NCBI RefSeq assembly: GCF_001280435.1
Contig: NZ_LBIP01000013.1
Location: 310,001-374,000 of the forward strand
From: Mangrovimonas xylaniphaga
GTDB taxonomy: Bacteria > Bacteroidota > Bacteroidia > Flavobacteriales > Flavobacteriaceae
Length of the DNA: 64,000 bases
Reading direction: 5' to 3'
The translations under genes were made by a program, and so were the position numbers. Below the pieces are notes generated by a model, which was given only the letters and a program-made list of their open reading frames with translations, was not told the DNA's origin and made no database searches. Shown here piece after piece: positions 26,864 to 35,127 of this stretch. Within the stretch, counting starts at the first letter, position 1; each line of letters opens with the position of its first letter.

Positions 26864-28842
26864 TCATGGAATATTTATTGAAATCATCGGCTATCATCAT
26901 CCTATTCTATGCTTGTTATAAATTGTTTCTGCAAAAGGAAACCTTTTTTCAATCCAACCGAGCATTCTTAATTTTAGGATTGCTTTTGGCAGCCATCTTC
27001 CCTTTAATCGTTATTCCTATTTACATGGAATATACGCCTGCACCCGTGACGGCCAATTTCACCATAGAACCTTTGGCTCAACCTGAAACGGAAGATGCCT
27101 GGGAACTAACAGATGTGTTGCCTTGGATATATGGTCTTGGAGTAATATTCTTTTTATCTAAACTCCTGTTTGAAATCACCTCCCTCTTCCTTCTTTTGAA
27201 AAAACATCGAAAACAAGCTTTTGGCAAATACATCTTTATTGAAACTAACAAAAATCTAACGCCATTTTCATTTTTCAACCATATTGTTTACAACCCAACC
27301 CAATTTACCAAAAGTGAACTCCAACATATCATCAACCACGAAAAAGTGCACGCACAACAACTACATTCTATAGATGTACTGCTCATTCAATTGGCTACGG
27401 CCTTACTTTGGTTTAATCCGTTTATATGGCTCTACAAGAAAGCCCTCTCTCAAAACCTTGAATTTATTGCCGATGGTAACGCTCAGCAACATGCCAATAG
27501 TGAAAAGAGCTATCAAATGCTATTGCTAAAAACCTCAACTTCTAATCATCAATTGGCCTTGGCCAACAATTTTTATACATCATTAATCAAAAAACGAATC
27601 GTTATGTTACACAAATCCAAATCACACAAATTAAAGGCTTGGAAGTACAGTTTGATACTGCCTGTCCTAGCTTGGTTTTTAATGAGCTTCCATACCAAGA
27701 CCGTGCTTGTTGAAGCCAACGTAAACAATGAGCTCATCCCCAATGTTCCTGAAACAGCAACTACTCTTAATGGAGCTCCAGAAACTACCGAACTAAAAAT
27801 TATCATTACCAAAGATTTCTCTGAAAAGGAATTTGAAACTGTTAAAGCTGCTGCAAAAAAAGAAGGCGTAACACTTAGTTTCAGTAATATTGAACGCAAC
27901 AGCAAAGGGGAAATTATTGCCATTTCTGCCGAGGCCAAAACTGAAAAGGGATCTAGCAACTTTAACCTTAATGGTACAGAACCCATCAAACCTTTTGTGT
28001 TTAACTACAATGATGAAGGTTTTAGTTTTGGAACGGTATCTACAATGGGAGAAGCGAAAGCCTCAACCATTTCAGGAGAAGACAAAAACATTTACTTCGT
28101 TACCAGAGACACCTTAAAAGAAGGAACTCCTACCAAAATCATCATTAAAAAGGAACATAAAGCAGCGACTAGCAATGATGTCTACTTTTCCCCAGAAAGC
28201 GGTGACTCCATATATATTGTTAATGAAGTTTCAAAAGCAAATTGGACCAGTAAAAATGGTGAAGCCGTTGATGTGTATGCTTACCAAAATGACAATTCAA
28301 ACGCCAAAGTGAAGACGGCACAAGTGGGAGACAATGTTCTTTACATTATAGACGGCAAAAAGGCTACCGTGGCAGAAGCCCACAATATTTCTCCTAACAA
28401 CATTAATTCCGTAAATGTTTATAAAGATAATAAGGCTATTGAATTATATGGCGCAGATGGCAAAGAAGGGGTCATTATCATTAACACTAAAGGCAATAAT
28501 ACTTGGACTACAGATGACGGCTCTAGTATCGTTATCAGGAACACATCAGGAAACAAAACTTATGAAATTAGAAATAATGAGCTCTACGCCCCCTTTGAAA
28601 TCTCAAAAGAAACTTCGGACTCTGCATTAGAAGCACATAAAGAAGCTTTAGCTCAAAAAAACGTGACAGTAAAATACTCCAAACTAAAACGCAATAAAGC
28701 AGGAGAGATTGTCAAATTGAAAATATCACTGAACAACAATAACAACAAAAAGTCAAGTGCCACTTTTGAAGATCCCGATGGCATTCCAAACATAGTCTTT
28801 GGAAAATACGTTGATAATGTTTTTGTAAAATCAATTAACTAG
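26860..28842 (+). CDS. BlaR1-like M56 peptidase with TonB-plug-like C terminus
   Basis: A 660-residue membrane protein. Hydrophobic segments lie near residues 5-22, 33-54 and 89-112; the zinc peptidase motif HEKVH is at 160-164, with a downstream Glu (NLEFIADGNAQ) as third ligand; another membrane segment lies near residue 270 (LILPVLAWFLMSF). The rest (about 280-660) should be outside the membrane. It has no penicillin-binding sensor. Instead it has a TonB-receptor plug-like segment (VLYIIDGKKATVAE, then IELYGADGKEGVIIINTKG) between two similar segments (EKEFETVKAAAKKEGVTLSF and LEAHKEALAQKNVTVKYS). It probably cleaves the repressor encoded upstream in response to an envelope signal. Confidence 0.85.
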   Translation: MIMEYLLKSSAIIILFYACYKLFLQKETFFQSNRAFLILGLLLAAIFPLIVIPIYMEYTPAPVTANFTIEPLAQPETEDAWELTDVLPWIYGLGVIFFLSKLLFEITSLFLLLKKHRKQAFGKYIFIETNKNLTPFSFFNHIVYNPTQFTKSELQHIINHEKVHAQQLHSIDVLLIQLATALLWFNPFIWLYKKALSQNLEFIADGNAQQHANSEKSYQMLLLKTSTSNHQLALANNFYTSLIKKRIVMLHKSKSHKLKAWKYSLILPVLAWFLMSFHTKTVLVEANVNNELIPNVPETATTLNGAPETTELKIIITKDFSEKEFETVKAAAKKEGVTLSFSNIERNSKGEIIAISAEAKTEKGSSNFNLNGTEPIKPFVFNYNDEGFSFGTVSTMGEAKASTISGEDKNIYFVTRDTLKEGTPTKIIIKKEHKAATSNDVYFSPESGDSIYIVNEVSKANWTSKNGEAVDVYAYQNDNSNAKVKTAQVGDNVLYIIDGKKATVAEAHNISPNNINSVNVYKDNKAIELYGADGKEGVIIINTKGNNTWTTDDGSSIVIRNTSGNKTYEIRNNELYAPFEISKETSDSALEAHKEALAQKNVTVKYSKLKRNKAGEIVKLKISLNNNNNKKSSATFEDPDGIPNIVFGKYVDNVFVKSIN

Positions 28843-28880
28843 CAAAAAATGCCCAACTAAATAGTTGGGCATTTTTTGTT
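28843..28880 (+). terminator. Terminator of the BlaI/BlaR1 operon
   Basis: Perfect 17-base stem (28843-28859 / 28862-28878), core TGCCCAACT/AGTTGGGCA, with T-run, directly after the stop codon. Confidence 0.9.
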
Positions 28881-29383
28881 AAAAAGACCTTCTTCCATTT
28901 TCAAAAATGAACCTTTTAAAATCTCCTTTTTGAATCTTTTGGAATTCTAAAAAAGATGAATTCCTTAAAAACGGCCCTTTTCCTTCCCCAACTTCCACAG
29001 GATTTCAAAAACACCTTCAAAAAACCCCTAGAATTATTACAGTTTAAAACACAAAGCAAACTTAAGACTTACATTTAAAAATATATTCGAAGACATAAGC
29101 ATTTCAATTTGCAATACATACTATTTTTTTACTTATAAATTAGAAGTCAATTTCATTAATTTCCTTAAAAATGCTTGGAAATAAGGTGTTCCTCCTGATA
29201 TCTTTAAAAAACAATCAAGAATTTAATCTATTTATTAACCCTTAAAACCATAACACCATGATCACTCTTGCTAAAATATTAATCGATTTAATATTCTCTA
29301 TCAGATAACCATTTGGACCTTTTAAGTAAAACTTAGTTCTAGAATAAGTTTTACTATTTTTAAGTTCTCAATATCTTAGCGAG
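28881..29383. other. Intergenic region with no clear gene
   Basis: About 500 AT-rich bases. No frame over 40 codons stands out. It holds a 16-codon hydrophobic frame (29258-29308, MITLAKILIDLIFSIR) and, 16 bases later, a perfect 11-base stem AGTAAAACTTA/TAAGTTTTACT (29325-29335 / 29345-29355). These may be a leader of the 50-residue gene that follows. Confidence 0.5.
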
Positions 29384-29536
29384 ATGAAAAAACACCTTTT
29401 TAAGAGCATCGCAAAACTGAACAAACACTTACTGCCAAGTTTCAGCAAAAAGCAATTAGACCTTAGCAAAGCCAACAAACTTCAAATGGCTATTATTGGT
29501 TGGCGTGCCTACATCACCAAAAATGCCTTGGACTAA
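29384..29536 (+). CDS. Small flavobacterial protein, 50 residues
   Basis: A 50-residue basic protein too short for usual gene calling (MKKHLFKSIAKLNKHLLPSF at the start, then a Lys-rich middle and WRAYITKNALD at the end). The pattern KLNK.LLPS..KKQLDL.KA.K.Q....W..Y.TKNALD is one I associate with very short flavobacterial proteins, often wrongly labelled SsrA-binding protein. No function is known. A near-consensus -7 box (TATCTTAG, 29372-29379) ends 4 bases before the ATG, so the message may be leaderless. Confidence 0.6.
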   Translation: MKKHLFKSIAKLNKHLLPSFSKKQLDLSKANKLQMAIIGWRAYITKNALD

Positions 29537-29952
29537 CTGTTCCAATTTCTTCCCATACATTTTAACTCCTCTAGAAAAAACACTAGGATTTTTCCCTGAG
29601 CAAAACTCCTCCCTCAGTTTATACATAAGGTAATTATAAGCTCTTTTACGTGAAAAGCACTTCATTTTCAACTCTTCTAATCACATACATTCGATTTAAC
29701 TTTTATTTAACTTAAGTAGGATTTATCTTTATAAATTTTTCCTTTACTTACATATTGATTGTTGGCTTTATCAAAAAAAAGGTAAAACACTACAAACGAA
29801 ACACTTGCCCCGAACCACCTACACGACCTACTTTACATTGAATACCGATTCGTGCCCCGAATCCGCCATTTTTCCCCCTCGATGTTATAGCAATACTATA
29901 TAAGTATAACTATCAATTCATTTATTAATTATTAATCCTTAATTATTTATTC
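29537..29952. other. Intergenic region upstream of the exported repeat protein
   Basis: About 415 bases without a convincing gene. A reverse-strand frame (29456-29671) overlaps the 50-residue gene and has no recognisable motif. Near 29720-29733 a TATCTTTA box (one mismatch to TAnnTTTG) could start the exported-protein transcript; no exact promoter is seen. Confidence 0.4.
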
Positions 29953-32900
29953 ATGGACAAATCCATTACCAATGGTGCATTTAACCAACCACCAACCAAG
30001 ACCCCAAAACCTATTTATCGTTCCCTCTCCTACTTACTTTTTATTTGGCTATTCACTTCTGCTGCAACATTAATGGCACAAACGAACATTACTATCAAGC
30101 TGACAAACAGCAACGGCATCAATGTTCCTGAAGCAAATTCTGCCACATTAAGTGTTTATGACTCTGGCTGGAAATCATTAACAAACAACGGTTCCGGTGT
30201 ATTTAGCTATGAAACGTCTTCTTCTAATGTTAGTTTCAGAATGTACTTTAATAACGGTATTGAAACAAAAAGCATTGCTGTTTCTGGCACTACACAAGAA
30301 GTTGTATTTAAAACTGTAACTGTAACTGCCAGTTTAAAGGATAAGGATTTAGATAAAATTCCGGGTGGTACAGTAGAATATTATCAAAATGGATGGTCTG
30401 ACAAGTATAATTCTAATACTCAAAAAGAATTGCTACCGGGAACTTATACCTTCAAAACATATTTCAATAATGGTATTCAAACAAAAACTGCAGAAGTATC
30501 AGGTAACGGACAAGAAGTTCGCTTTAGAACGGTGACAGTAGCCCAAACCTTGAAAGATTCAGATAATAATATACTAACAGGTGGTTTGGCACAACATTAT
30601 CAAAATGGTTGGTCTGACAAGAATAGCTCAAACACACCTATAAACTTACTTCCAGGGAGTTACATTTTCAAAACCTATTACAATAATGGTATTGAAACTA
30701 TGCCTGTCGAAATATTGCCAGAAAACAGAAACCAAGAAGTTCCCTTTGTTACTGTAACCGTAACTCCTAGCTTAAAAGATTCTGAAAACAATTTATTAAC
30801 AGGAGGCTTGGCGCAACATTACCAAAACGGTTGGTCTGAAAAATACAATTCAAATTCTTCTACAGAATTACTTGCAGGAACTTACATATTCAAAACCTAC
30901 TACAATAATGGTATTGAAAATAAATCCAATATTGATATTTCCGGTCAAGCACAGGAAGTTCCTTTTGTAACTGTTACCGTAACACCTACGTTAACACCAT
31001 GTAATGATAATACAGCCATAACAGGAGGTTTAGTACAACATTATCAAAATGGTTGGTCTTCAAAATATGACTCCAATACTTCAACAGAATTATTATCGGG
31101 AACTTATCATTTTAAAACTTATTTCAACCATGGTATCGAAACCCAAAATAGTGTTGTTATATCAGGCTTATCTCAAAATATTGATTTTACTGCTGTTGAG
31201 TTAAATATCAATTTTAATGAAAAAGTACAATTTTACCAAAATGGATGGGGCACCTATACCAACCCTAGCTATCTTTTAACAGGAGAATATATCTTTAAAT
31301 ACGGCAACATAAGTATCCCAAACGTCACAATTGATTGTAATACTGAAATAGGGAATGTTTACCTGTTTAAGACCTTAAAAGCAGATGGTAGTCCACTACC
31401 TAACGTTACCATCAAACGCAATGATTACGGCACCCATTATGTTAATGTTGGAACAACAGATGAAAATGGAAATCTTTATGTTTTAAACGCAGACTTTGAA
31501 GGCTCATGGAAATTCAGTGCTAGCAAAAACTACTCCACCCAATTTATCACTTCAGAAGCGGGCCTAATTACCTTCCAAACCTCTAAATATGTTGCCCTTG
31601 TAATGCACACTAATGGATCTGCCTTTGAAGATATTGAAACCGAGTATAACGACTATGGTACGCACTGGATAAACTTGGATTCTCAATACACTGATGCCAA
31701 TGGTAATGCCAGCATTGAACTTTTCCCTGGTGATTTTAAGTTTAGAGCAAAAAAGAATTACTCTGTACAGGAAAATACACTGGAGTTGACAAGTTCTGGA
31801 GCAATGGGAACAGTAGAGTTCCAAACTTCAACATTTACCACTCATGTAAAAAAACATGATGGGGCTAATTTTGATGGCATAGAAACTGAGTACAACGACT
31901 ACGGCACACATTGGATAGACCTTGAGTCTCAATACACCGATGCTAATGGTAATGCGAGTATAGAGCTTTTCCCTGGCGACTTTAAGTTCAGAGCTAAAAA
32001 GAACTATTCTGTTCAGGAAAACACGTTGAACATACCAACATCAGGAAGTACGGATGTGGTAGAGTTCCAAACAGCATTGGCCGTTGCTCATCTAGAAGAC
32101 TGTGACACCAACATGCCTATTGAAGGTATTGAAGTAGAATACAACGACTACGGTACTCACTGGATCGATTTAGATCCACAATCTACAGGAGTTGATGGTA
32201 ATGCTTCTATTGAATTGTTCCCAGGAACTTATGACCTTAGAGCTAAGAATATTTACACTTTCGAAACCAAATCAATTATATTGGCTGACCCTTCCGTAAA
32301 TACTTCTACTAAGGTTGAATTCTACCCAACTCGAGTTTGCTTTAACTCCGATATGGTAAAATACAATGATTATGGTACCCATTGGTTAACCTTGCCATGT
32401 AACACCTATATGTTCCCAGGCACTTACGATTTCAGATTCTATAACAATGGTAACCTTGACCTAGAAACCTCTGTGGCCATTGATGGTTGTGCCCAAGAGC
32501 AAGCTCCTATTTTTGTACAACTTCTGGATAGCGAAGACAATGGCTTGGCCAATGCTGAATTTAAATACCGTTTTGGTTACGGAAGCTACACTACCATAGG
32601 CACCGATGCCACAGGCAACGGTATTTGGACTTTTATCGATGGTAACCCAAGTAATACTAAGGTAAATGTTAGCTATAAAGATTCCTCAAAAGAAATCCAA
32701 CAGAATGTTCAGAGCAACCATATGTTTATTTTCAACACCGTAAAAGTGACTGCAGACCTTGAGACTTCGCTTCCTCTTGATATCACTAACGAAGCTGATA
32801 ATTGGGAATACAGATTTGGGTATGGCCCATACACTTCTTTCGACCCTACGACAGGAGAGGAACTGCTACCTGGAAATACTAAAGTGAAAGTTTCTCATAA

Positions 32901-33861
32901 AGGAACTTCTAAGGAAATACAGCAAAACACTGGTGCTATCTCACATTTTGACTTCAACACTGTAAAGGTGACAGCTGACCTTGAGACTTCTCTTTCTGCT
33001 GATATTACTGGGCAAGCAACTTTCCAATACCGATTTGGTTATGATTCTTATTCAATTCTAGATCCTGTAAATGGAGAAGAGTTATTACCAGGCGATACCA
33101 AAGTAAAAGTTTCTCATAAAGGAACTTCTAAGGAAATGCAACAAAACACTGGTGCAGATGCTAGTTTTGACTTCAATACTGTACAAGTAACCGCTAGCCT
33201 TGTAGAGTCTAATCCTGATAATGATATCACTGCAGATGCTACATGGCAATACAGATTTGGCTATGGCTCATACACATCTTTCAACCCTATAGATGGAGAG
33301 GAATTATTGTCAGGAAACACCAAAGTGCAAGTTTCTTACAAAGGAACCTCTAAAGAGATGCAGCAAAACACTGGTGCTGATTCTAGTTTTGACTTCCAAA
33401 CAGTGTTAGCTATGGCAAATTTATGTGGCGGGACATCCGGCACATATGTATACCGTTACGGATATGGACCTTATATGCCCTTTAATCCTAGCGGTGAGGA
33501 GCTCCTACCTGTAAACACCAAAGTAAAAGCAACCAATGATGGTAGTACGTCTCAAGAAAAGCAACAAAATATAGGTTCAGATTCATTCTTTGAATTTAGC
33601 TTTGATTGTGTAGCTCCAACAACGGCGGCTCCCCAAGTTAGTGCTTTTGACACCCAAAATACGGTAAAATGCTACCCTAACCCAACCAGCGAATATGTAA
33701 CCTTGGAAACAGATCATCCTGGGAATATCTTTATATTCAACACAACAGGCTACCAAGTACATAAAGGAAAAGGTAAAACAGTAAATGTAATAAACTACCC
33801 TGAAGGTTGGTATTTTGTAAAAGCTGGAAATTATACCGGTAAATTCTATGTTAAGCACTAA
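29953..33861 (+). CDS. T9SS-exported protein of 16 modules in three motif families
   Basis: A 1302-residue exported protein. A signal sequence lies near residues 26-43 (YLLFIWLFTSAATLMAQ, cleavage after Gln43). Residues 45-1218 are 16 modules of about 60-85 residues, each strand-rich with a conserved PG.Y.F-type turn and a closing F.T. They fall into three blocks that differ in one aromatic motif: YQNGW (6 modules), YNDYGTHW (5) and YRFGYGSY (5). The C-terminal 65 residues (YPNPTSEYV at 1241 onwards, ending GKFYVKH) are a T9SS type A sorting domain. Module shape recalls Cna-B/prealbumin-like domains. A surface adhesin or glycan binder is likely; that is inference. A terminator follows at 33881. 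Confidence 0.85.
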   Translation: MDKSITNGAFNQPPTKTPKPIYRSLSYLLFIWLFTSAATLMAQTNITIKLTNSNGINVPEANSATLSVYDSGWKSLTNNGSGVFSYETSSSNVSFRMYFNNGIETKSIAVSGTTQEVVFKTVTVTASLKDKDLDKIPGGTVEYYQNGWSDKYNSNTQKELLPGTYTFKTYFNNGIQTKTAEVSGNGQEVRFRTVTVAQTLKDSDNNILTGGLAQHYQNGWSDKNSSNTPINLLPGSYIFKTYYNNGIETMPVEILPENRNQEVPFVTVTVTPSLKDSENNLLTGGLAQHYQNGWSEKYNSNSSTELLAGTYIFKTYYNNGIENKSNIDISGQAQEVPFVTVTVTPTLTPCNDNTAITGGLVQHYQNGWSSKYDSNTSTELLSGTYHFKTYFNHGIETQNSVVISGLSQNIDFTAVELNINFNEKVQFYQNGWGTYTNPSYLLTGEYIFKYGNISIPNVTIDCNTEIGNVYLFKTLKADGSPLPNVTIKRNDYGTHYVNVGTTDENGNLYVLNADFEGSWKFSASKNYSTQFITSEAGLITFQTSKYVALVMHTNGSAFEDIETEYNDYGTHWINLDSQYTDANGNASIELFPGDFKFRAKKNYSVQENTLELTSSGAMGTVEFQTSTFTTHVKKHDGANFDGIETEYNDYGTHWIDLESQYTDANGNASIELFPGDFKFRAKKNYSVQENTLNIPTSGSTDVVEFQTALAVAHLEDCDTNMPIEGIEVEYNDYGTHWIDLDPQSTGVDGNASIELFPGTYDLRAKNIYTFETKSIILADPSVNTSTKVEFYPTRVCFNSDMVKYNDYGTHWLTLPCNTYMFPGTYDFRFYNNGNLDLETSVAIDGCAQEQAPIFVQLLDSEDNGLANAEFKYRFGYGSYTTIGTDATGNGIWTFIDGNPSNTKVNVSYKDSSKEIQQNVQSNHMFIFNTVKVTADLETSLPLDITNEADNWEYRFGYGPYTSFDPTTGEELLPGNTKVKVSHKGTSKEIQQNTGAISHFDFNTVKVTADLETSLSADITGQATFQYRFGYDSYSILDPVNGEELLPGDTKVKVSHKGTSKEMQQNTGADASFDFNTVQVTASLVESNPDNDITADATWQYRFGYGSYTSFNPIDGEELLSGNTKVQVSYKGTSKEMQQNTGADSSFDFQTVLAMANLCGGTSGTYVYRYGYGPYMPFNPSGEELLPVNTKVKATNDGSTSQEKQQNIGSDSFFEFSFDCVAPTTAAPQVSAFDTQNTVKCYPNPTSEYVTLETDHPGNIFIFNTTGYQVHKGKGKTVNVINYPEGWYFVKAGNYTGKFYVKH
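30085..31374 (+). repeat. Block 1: six YQNGW modules
   Basis: Residues 45-474. Modules carry a strand VTVT.SLKD, a GG..QHYQNGWS.KYNSN motif, LL.GTY.FKTY.NNGIE and a closing strand. The first module is divergent (YDSGWKSL in place of YQNGWS), and the sixth is shortened. Confidence 0.8.
31375..32520 (+). repeat. Block 2: five YNDYGTHW modules
   Basis: Residues 475-856. Modules carry IE.EYNDYGTHWI.L, DANGNASIELFPGDFKFRAK and a closing F.T. The second and third are nearly identical in protein (2 differences over 48 residues) but differ at about 24 synonymous codons. Confidence 0.8.
32521..33606 (+). repeat. Block 3: five YRFGYGSY modules
   Basis: Residues 857-1218. Modules carry V.VTA.LE, the YRFGYGSYTSF motif, GEELLPGNTKVKVS.KGTSKE and QQNTG...F.FNT. 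The last has YRYGYGPY and fewer matches. Confidence 0.8.
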
Positions 33862-33880
33862 CTAGATAAATAACTTTCTA

Positions 33881-33910
33881 AAAAAGCACCCTCTGATGGG
33901 TGCTTTTTTT
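33881..33910 (+). terminator. Terminator of the repeat protein gene
   Basis: Stem AAAAAGCACCC/GGGTGCTTTTT (33881-33891 / 33898-33908), loop TCTGAT, T-run to 33910. Confidence 0.85.
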
Positions 33911-34034
33911 ATATGTTCCAGACAGCTAAAGTAAAATGAAAAAACACCCTAAAAACTTAACATTGAAAGTAGCCTTTAAAGTTGCCCAGCTACAAATCAT
34001 GGATTAATTTTACGTTTACAAAAAAACGCCAACC

Positions 34035-34280
34035 ATGGTACAGGATTTAGACACCAAGGAACTTTTGACTTCGTTCCTTTATGAACTTGACGATTACAGC
34101 TCGTTGGATTCCTTAAAATTTCTTGTGGAAGACAGTAGCAAACACTATCACAGTTACCAAATAACCTATTGGACCGCCAATAAAGAACTCAAAACACTTT
34201 TGGTTGAAATAGACCTTCTAAAAGGAAAAATGTCGTTTGGCCCTTGGGGCGCATGTGCCATGGAGACAGTGAAATTTTAG
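34035..34280 (+). CDS. Hypothetical protein, 81 residues
   Basis: A small acidic protein that I do not recognise. A helical N-terminal half (KELLTSFLYELDDYSSLDSLKFLVED) is followed by two likely strands (YQITYWTANKELKTLLVEIDLLKG) and a GPWGACAMETVKF tail. It has no signal peptide. It lies alone, convergent with the response regulator. Composition fits the window, but only length and codon pattern support it. Confidence 0.5.
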   Translation: MVQDLDTKELLTSFLYELDDYSSLDSLKFLVEDSSKHYHSYQITYWTANKELKTLLVEIDLLKGKMSFGPWGACAMETVKF

Positions 34281-34330
34281 GTTGACTCTTTTCAAAATTC
34301 CCCTTAAATCCTTTTCGTTTTAACGAAACA

Positions 34331-34359
34331 GAAAAGGCACATCCCTAAGAATGCGCCTT
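34331..34359 (-). terminator. Likely terminator of the response regulator operon
   Basis: On the reverse strand a 9-base stem (34334-34342 / 34351-34359), with one G-U pair, is followed by TTTTCTGTTT. It lies about 100 bases after the regulator stop. Confidence 0.5.
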
Positions 34360-34428
34360 CAGTAAAAAAATTCCCTAATGCAATTAACTAATAGCATGTC
34401 AAAAATAGGGCATGCTATAAAATATCTT

Positions 34429-34444
34429 TTACGGGTATCCGTAA
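34429..34444. repeat. Palindrome TTACGG-GTAT-CCGTAA
   Basis: Perfect 6-base arms with a 4-base centre. The same arms occur at 36906-36921 on the other side of the regulator-kinase operon. It lies 17 bases after the regulator stop codon. Confidence 0.5.
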
Positions 34445-34460
34445 CATCGCTATTTTTATT

Positions 34461-35123
34461 TTAGATCAACCCTAAGTCCTTCACAATAGCCACTAAATGA
34501 ATGGCATTATTGGCATTAAATTGAATTCGAAGTCTATTGAGTCGTTTTTCAATGGAACTCAAACTATTGGGGTACACTTTGGCTTCCTTGAAAGATTTAC
34601 TGATTTGATCCTGCGAATAGCCCAAGGACAACTGCCGCATCAATTCAATATCAAAATCTTCAATCTCCATTTCTGATTTTTGACTTAAGGCATGTGAAAT
34701 CTCTTTGGAAAGGAATTGTCCTCCGTTAAAAACCTCATCCAAAGCCTGCTGTAATTCCAACAAACCTCTGCGCCCCTTACACACATAGGCACTAACACCA
34801 TATTCCAACAACTGCCTAACAGTTTGCAACCTATCTTCTATGGAATAGACAATAATTTTAAGGTTTGGAAAATCCTGATGAATGGCCTTTACCAAACTTT
34901 CCCCCGAAGTAAATTGCTGCTCCCTATAGTCTGCTTTAAAAGAAAGATCGGTAATTAACAATTCAAAAGGCTCACCATCCATTTTGGCCTTTTTGAGTTT
35001 TAAATAAGCTTCATCACAATATTGAGCCTGAACCACATTGGAAACCTTTAAAGTTTGCAATACCGAGGCCACACCTTGATTAATACTTCCTAAATCGTCG
35101 ACTATTAAAACTTTATTGAACAT
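34461..35123 (-). CDS. Response regulator with LuxR-type C terminus
   Basis: A 220-residue protein with a receiver domain (residues 1-125; acidic pair at 9-10, phosphoacceptor Asp59 in LLITDLSF, conserved Lys near 116) and a C-terminal helix-turn-helix (LSLGYSQDQISKSFKEAKVYPNSLSSIEKRLNRL) that resembles the NarL/LuxR type but is divergent. It starts 4 bases after the kinase gene ends, which makes them a coupled pair. It likely controls genes in response to the kinase signal; targets are unknown, with TTACGG palindromes nearby as candidates. Confidence 0.88.
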   Translation of the reverse strand: MFNKVLIVDDLGSINQGVASVLQTLKVSNVVQAQYCDEAYLKLKKAKMDGEPFELLITDLSFKADYREQQFTSGESLVKAIHQDFPNLKIIVYSIEDRLQTVRQLLEYGVSAYVCKGRRGLLELQQALDEVFNGGQFLSKEISHALSQKSEMEIEDFDIELMRQLSLGYSQDQISKSFKEAKVYPNSLSSIEKRLNRLRIQFNANNAIHLVAIVKDLGLI

Positions 35124-35127
35124 GCTA

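Noticed and set aside
29456-29671. Reverse-strand frame of 71 codons beside the 50-residue gene
   Set aside because: Its C-terminal third is the complement of the plus-strand gene, and it has no recognisable motif, so it is more likely a shadow.
30085-33606. CRISPR or tandem DNA repeat interpretation of the large repetitive gene
   Set aside because: Repeats are at protein level and vary in DNA; there are no fixed-length spacers or palindromic repeats.
34035-34280. Reading the 81-residue protein as part of the two-component system
   Set aside because: It lies on the other strand, with no shared motif; nothing but position links them.
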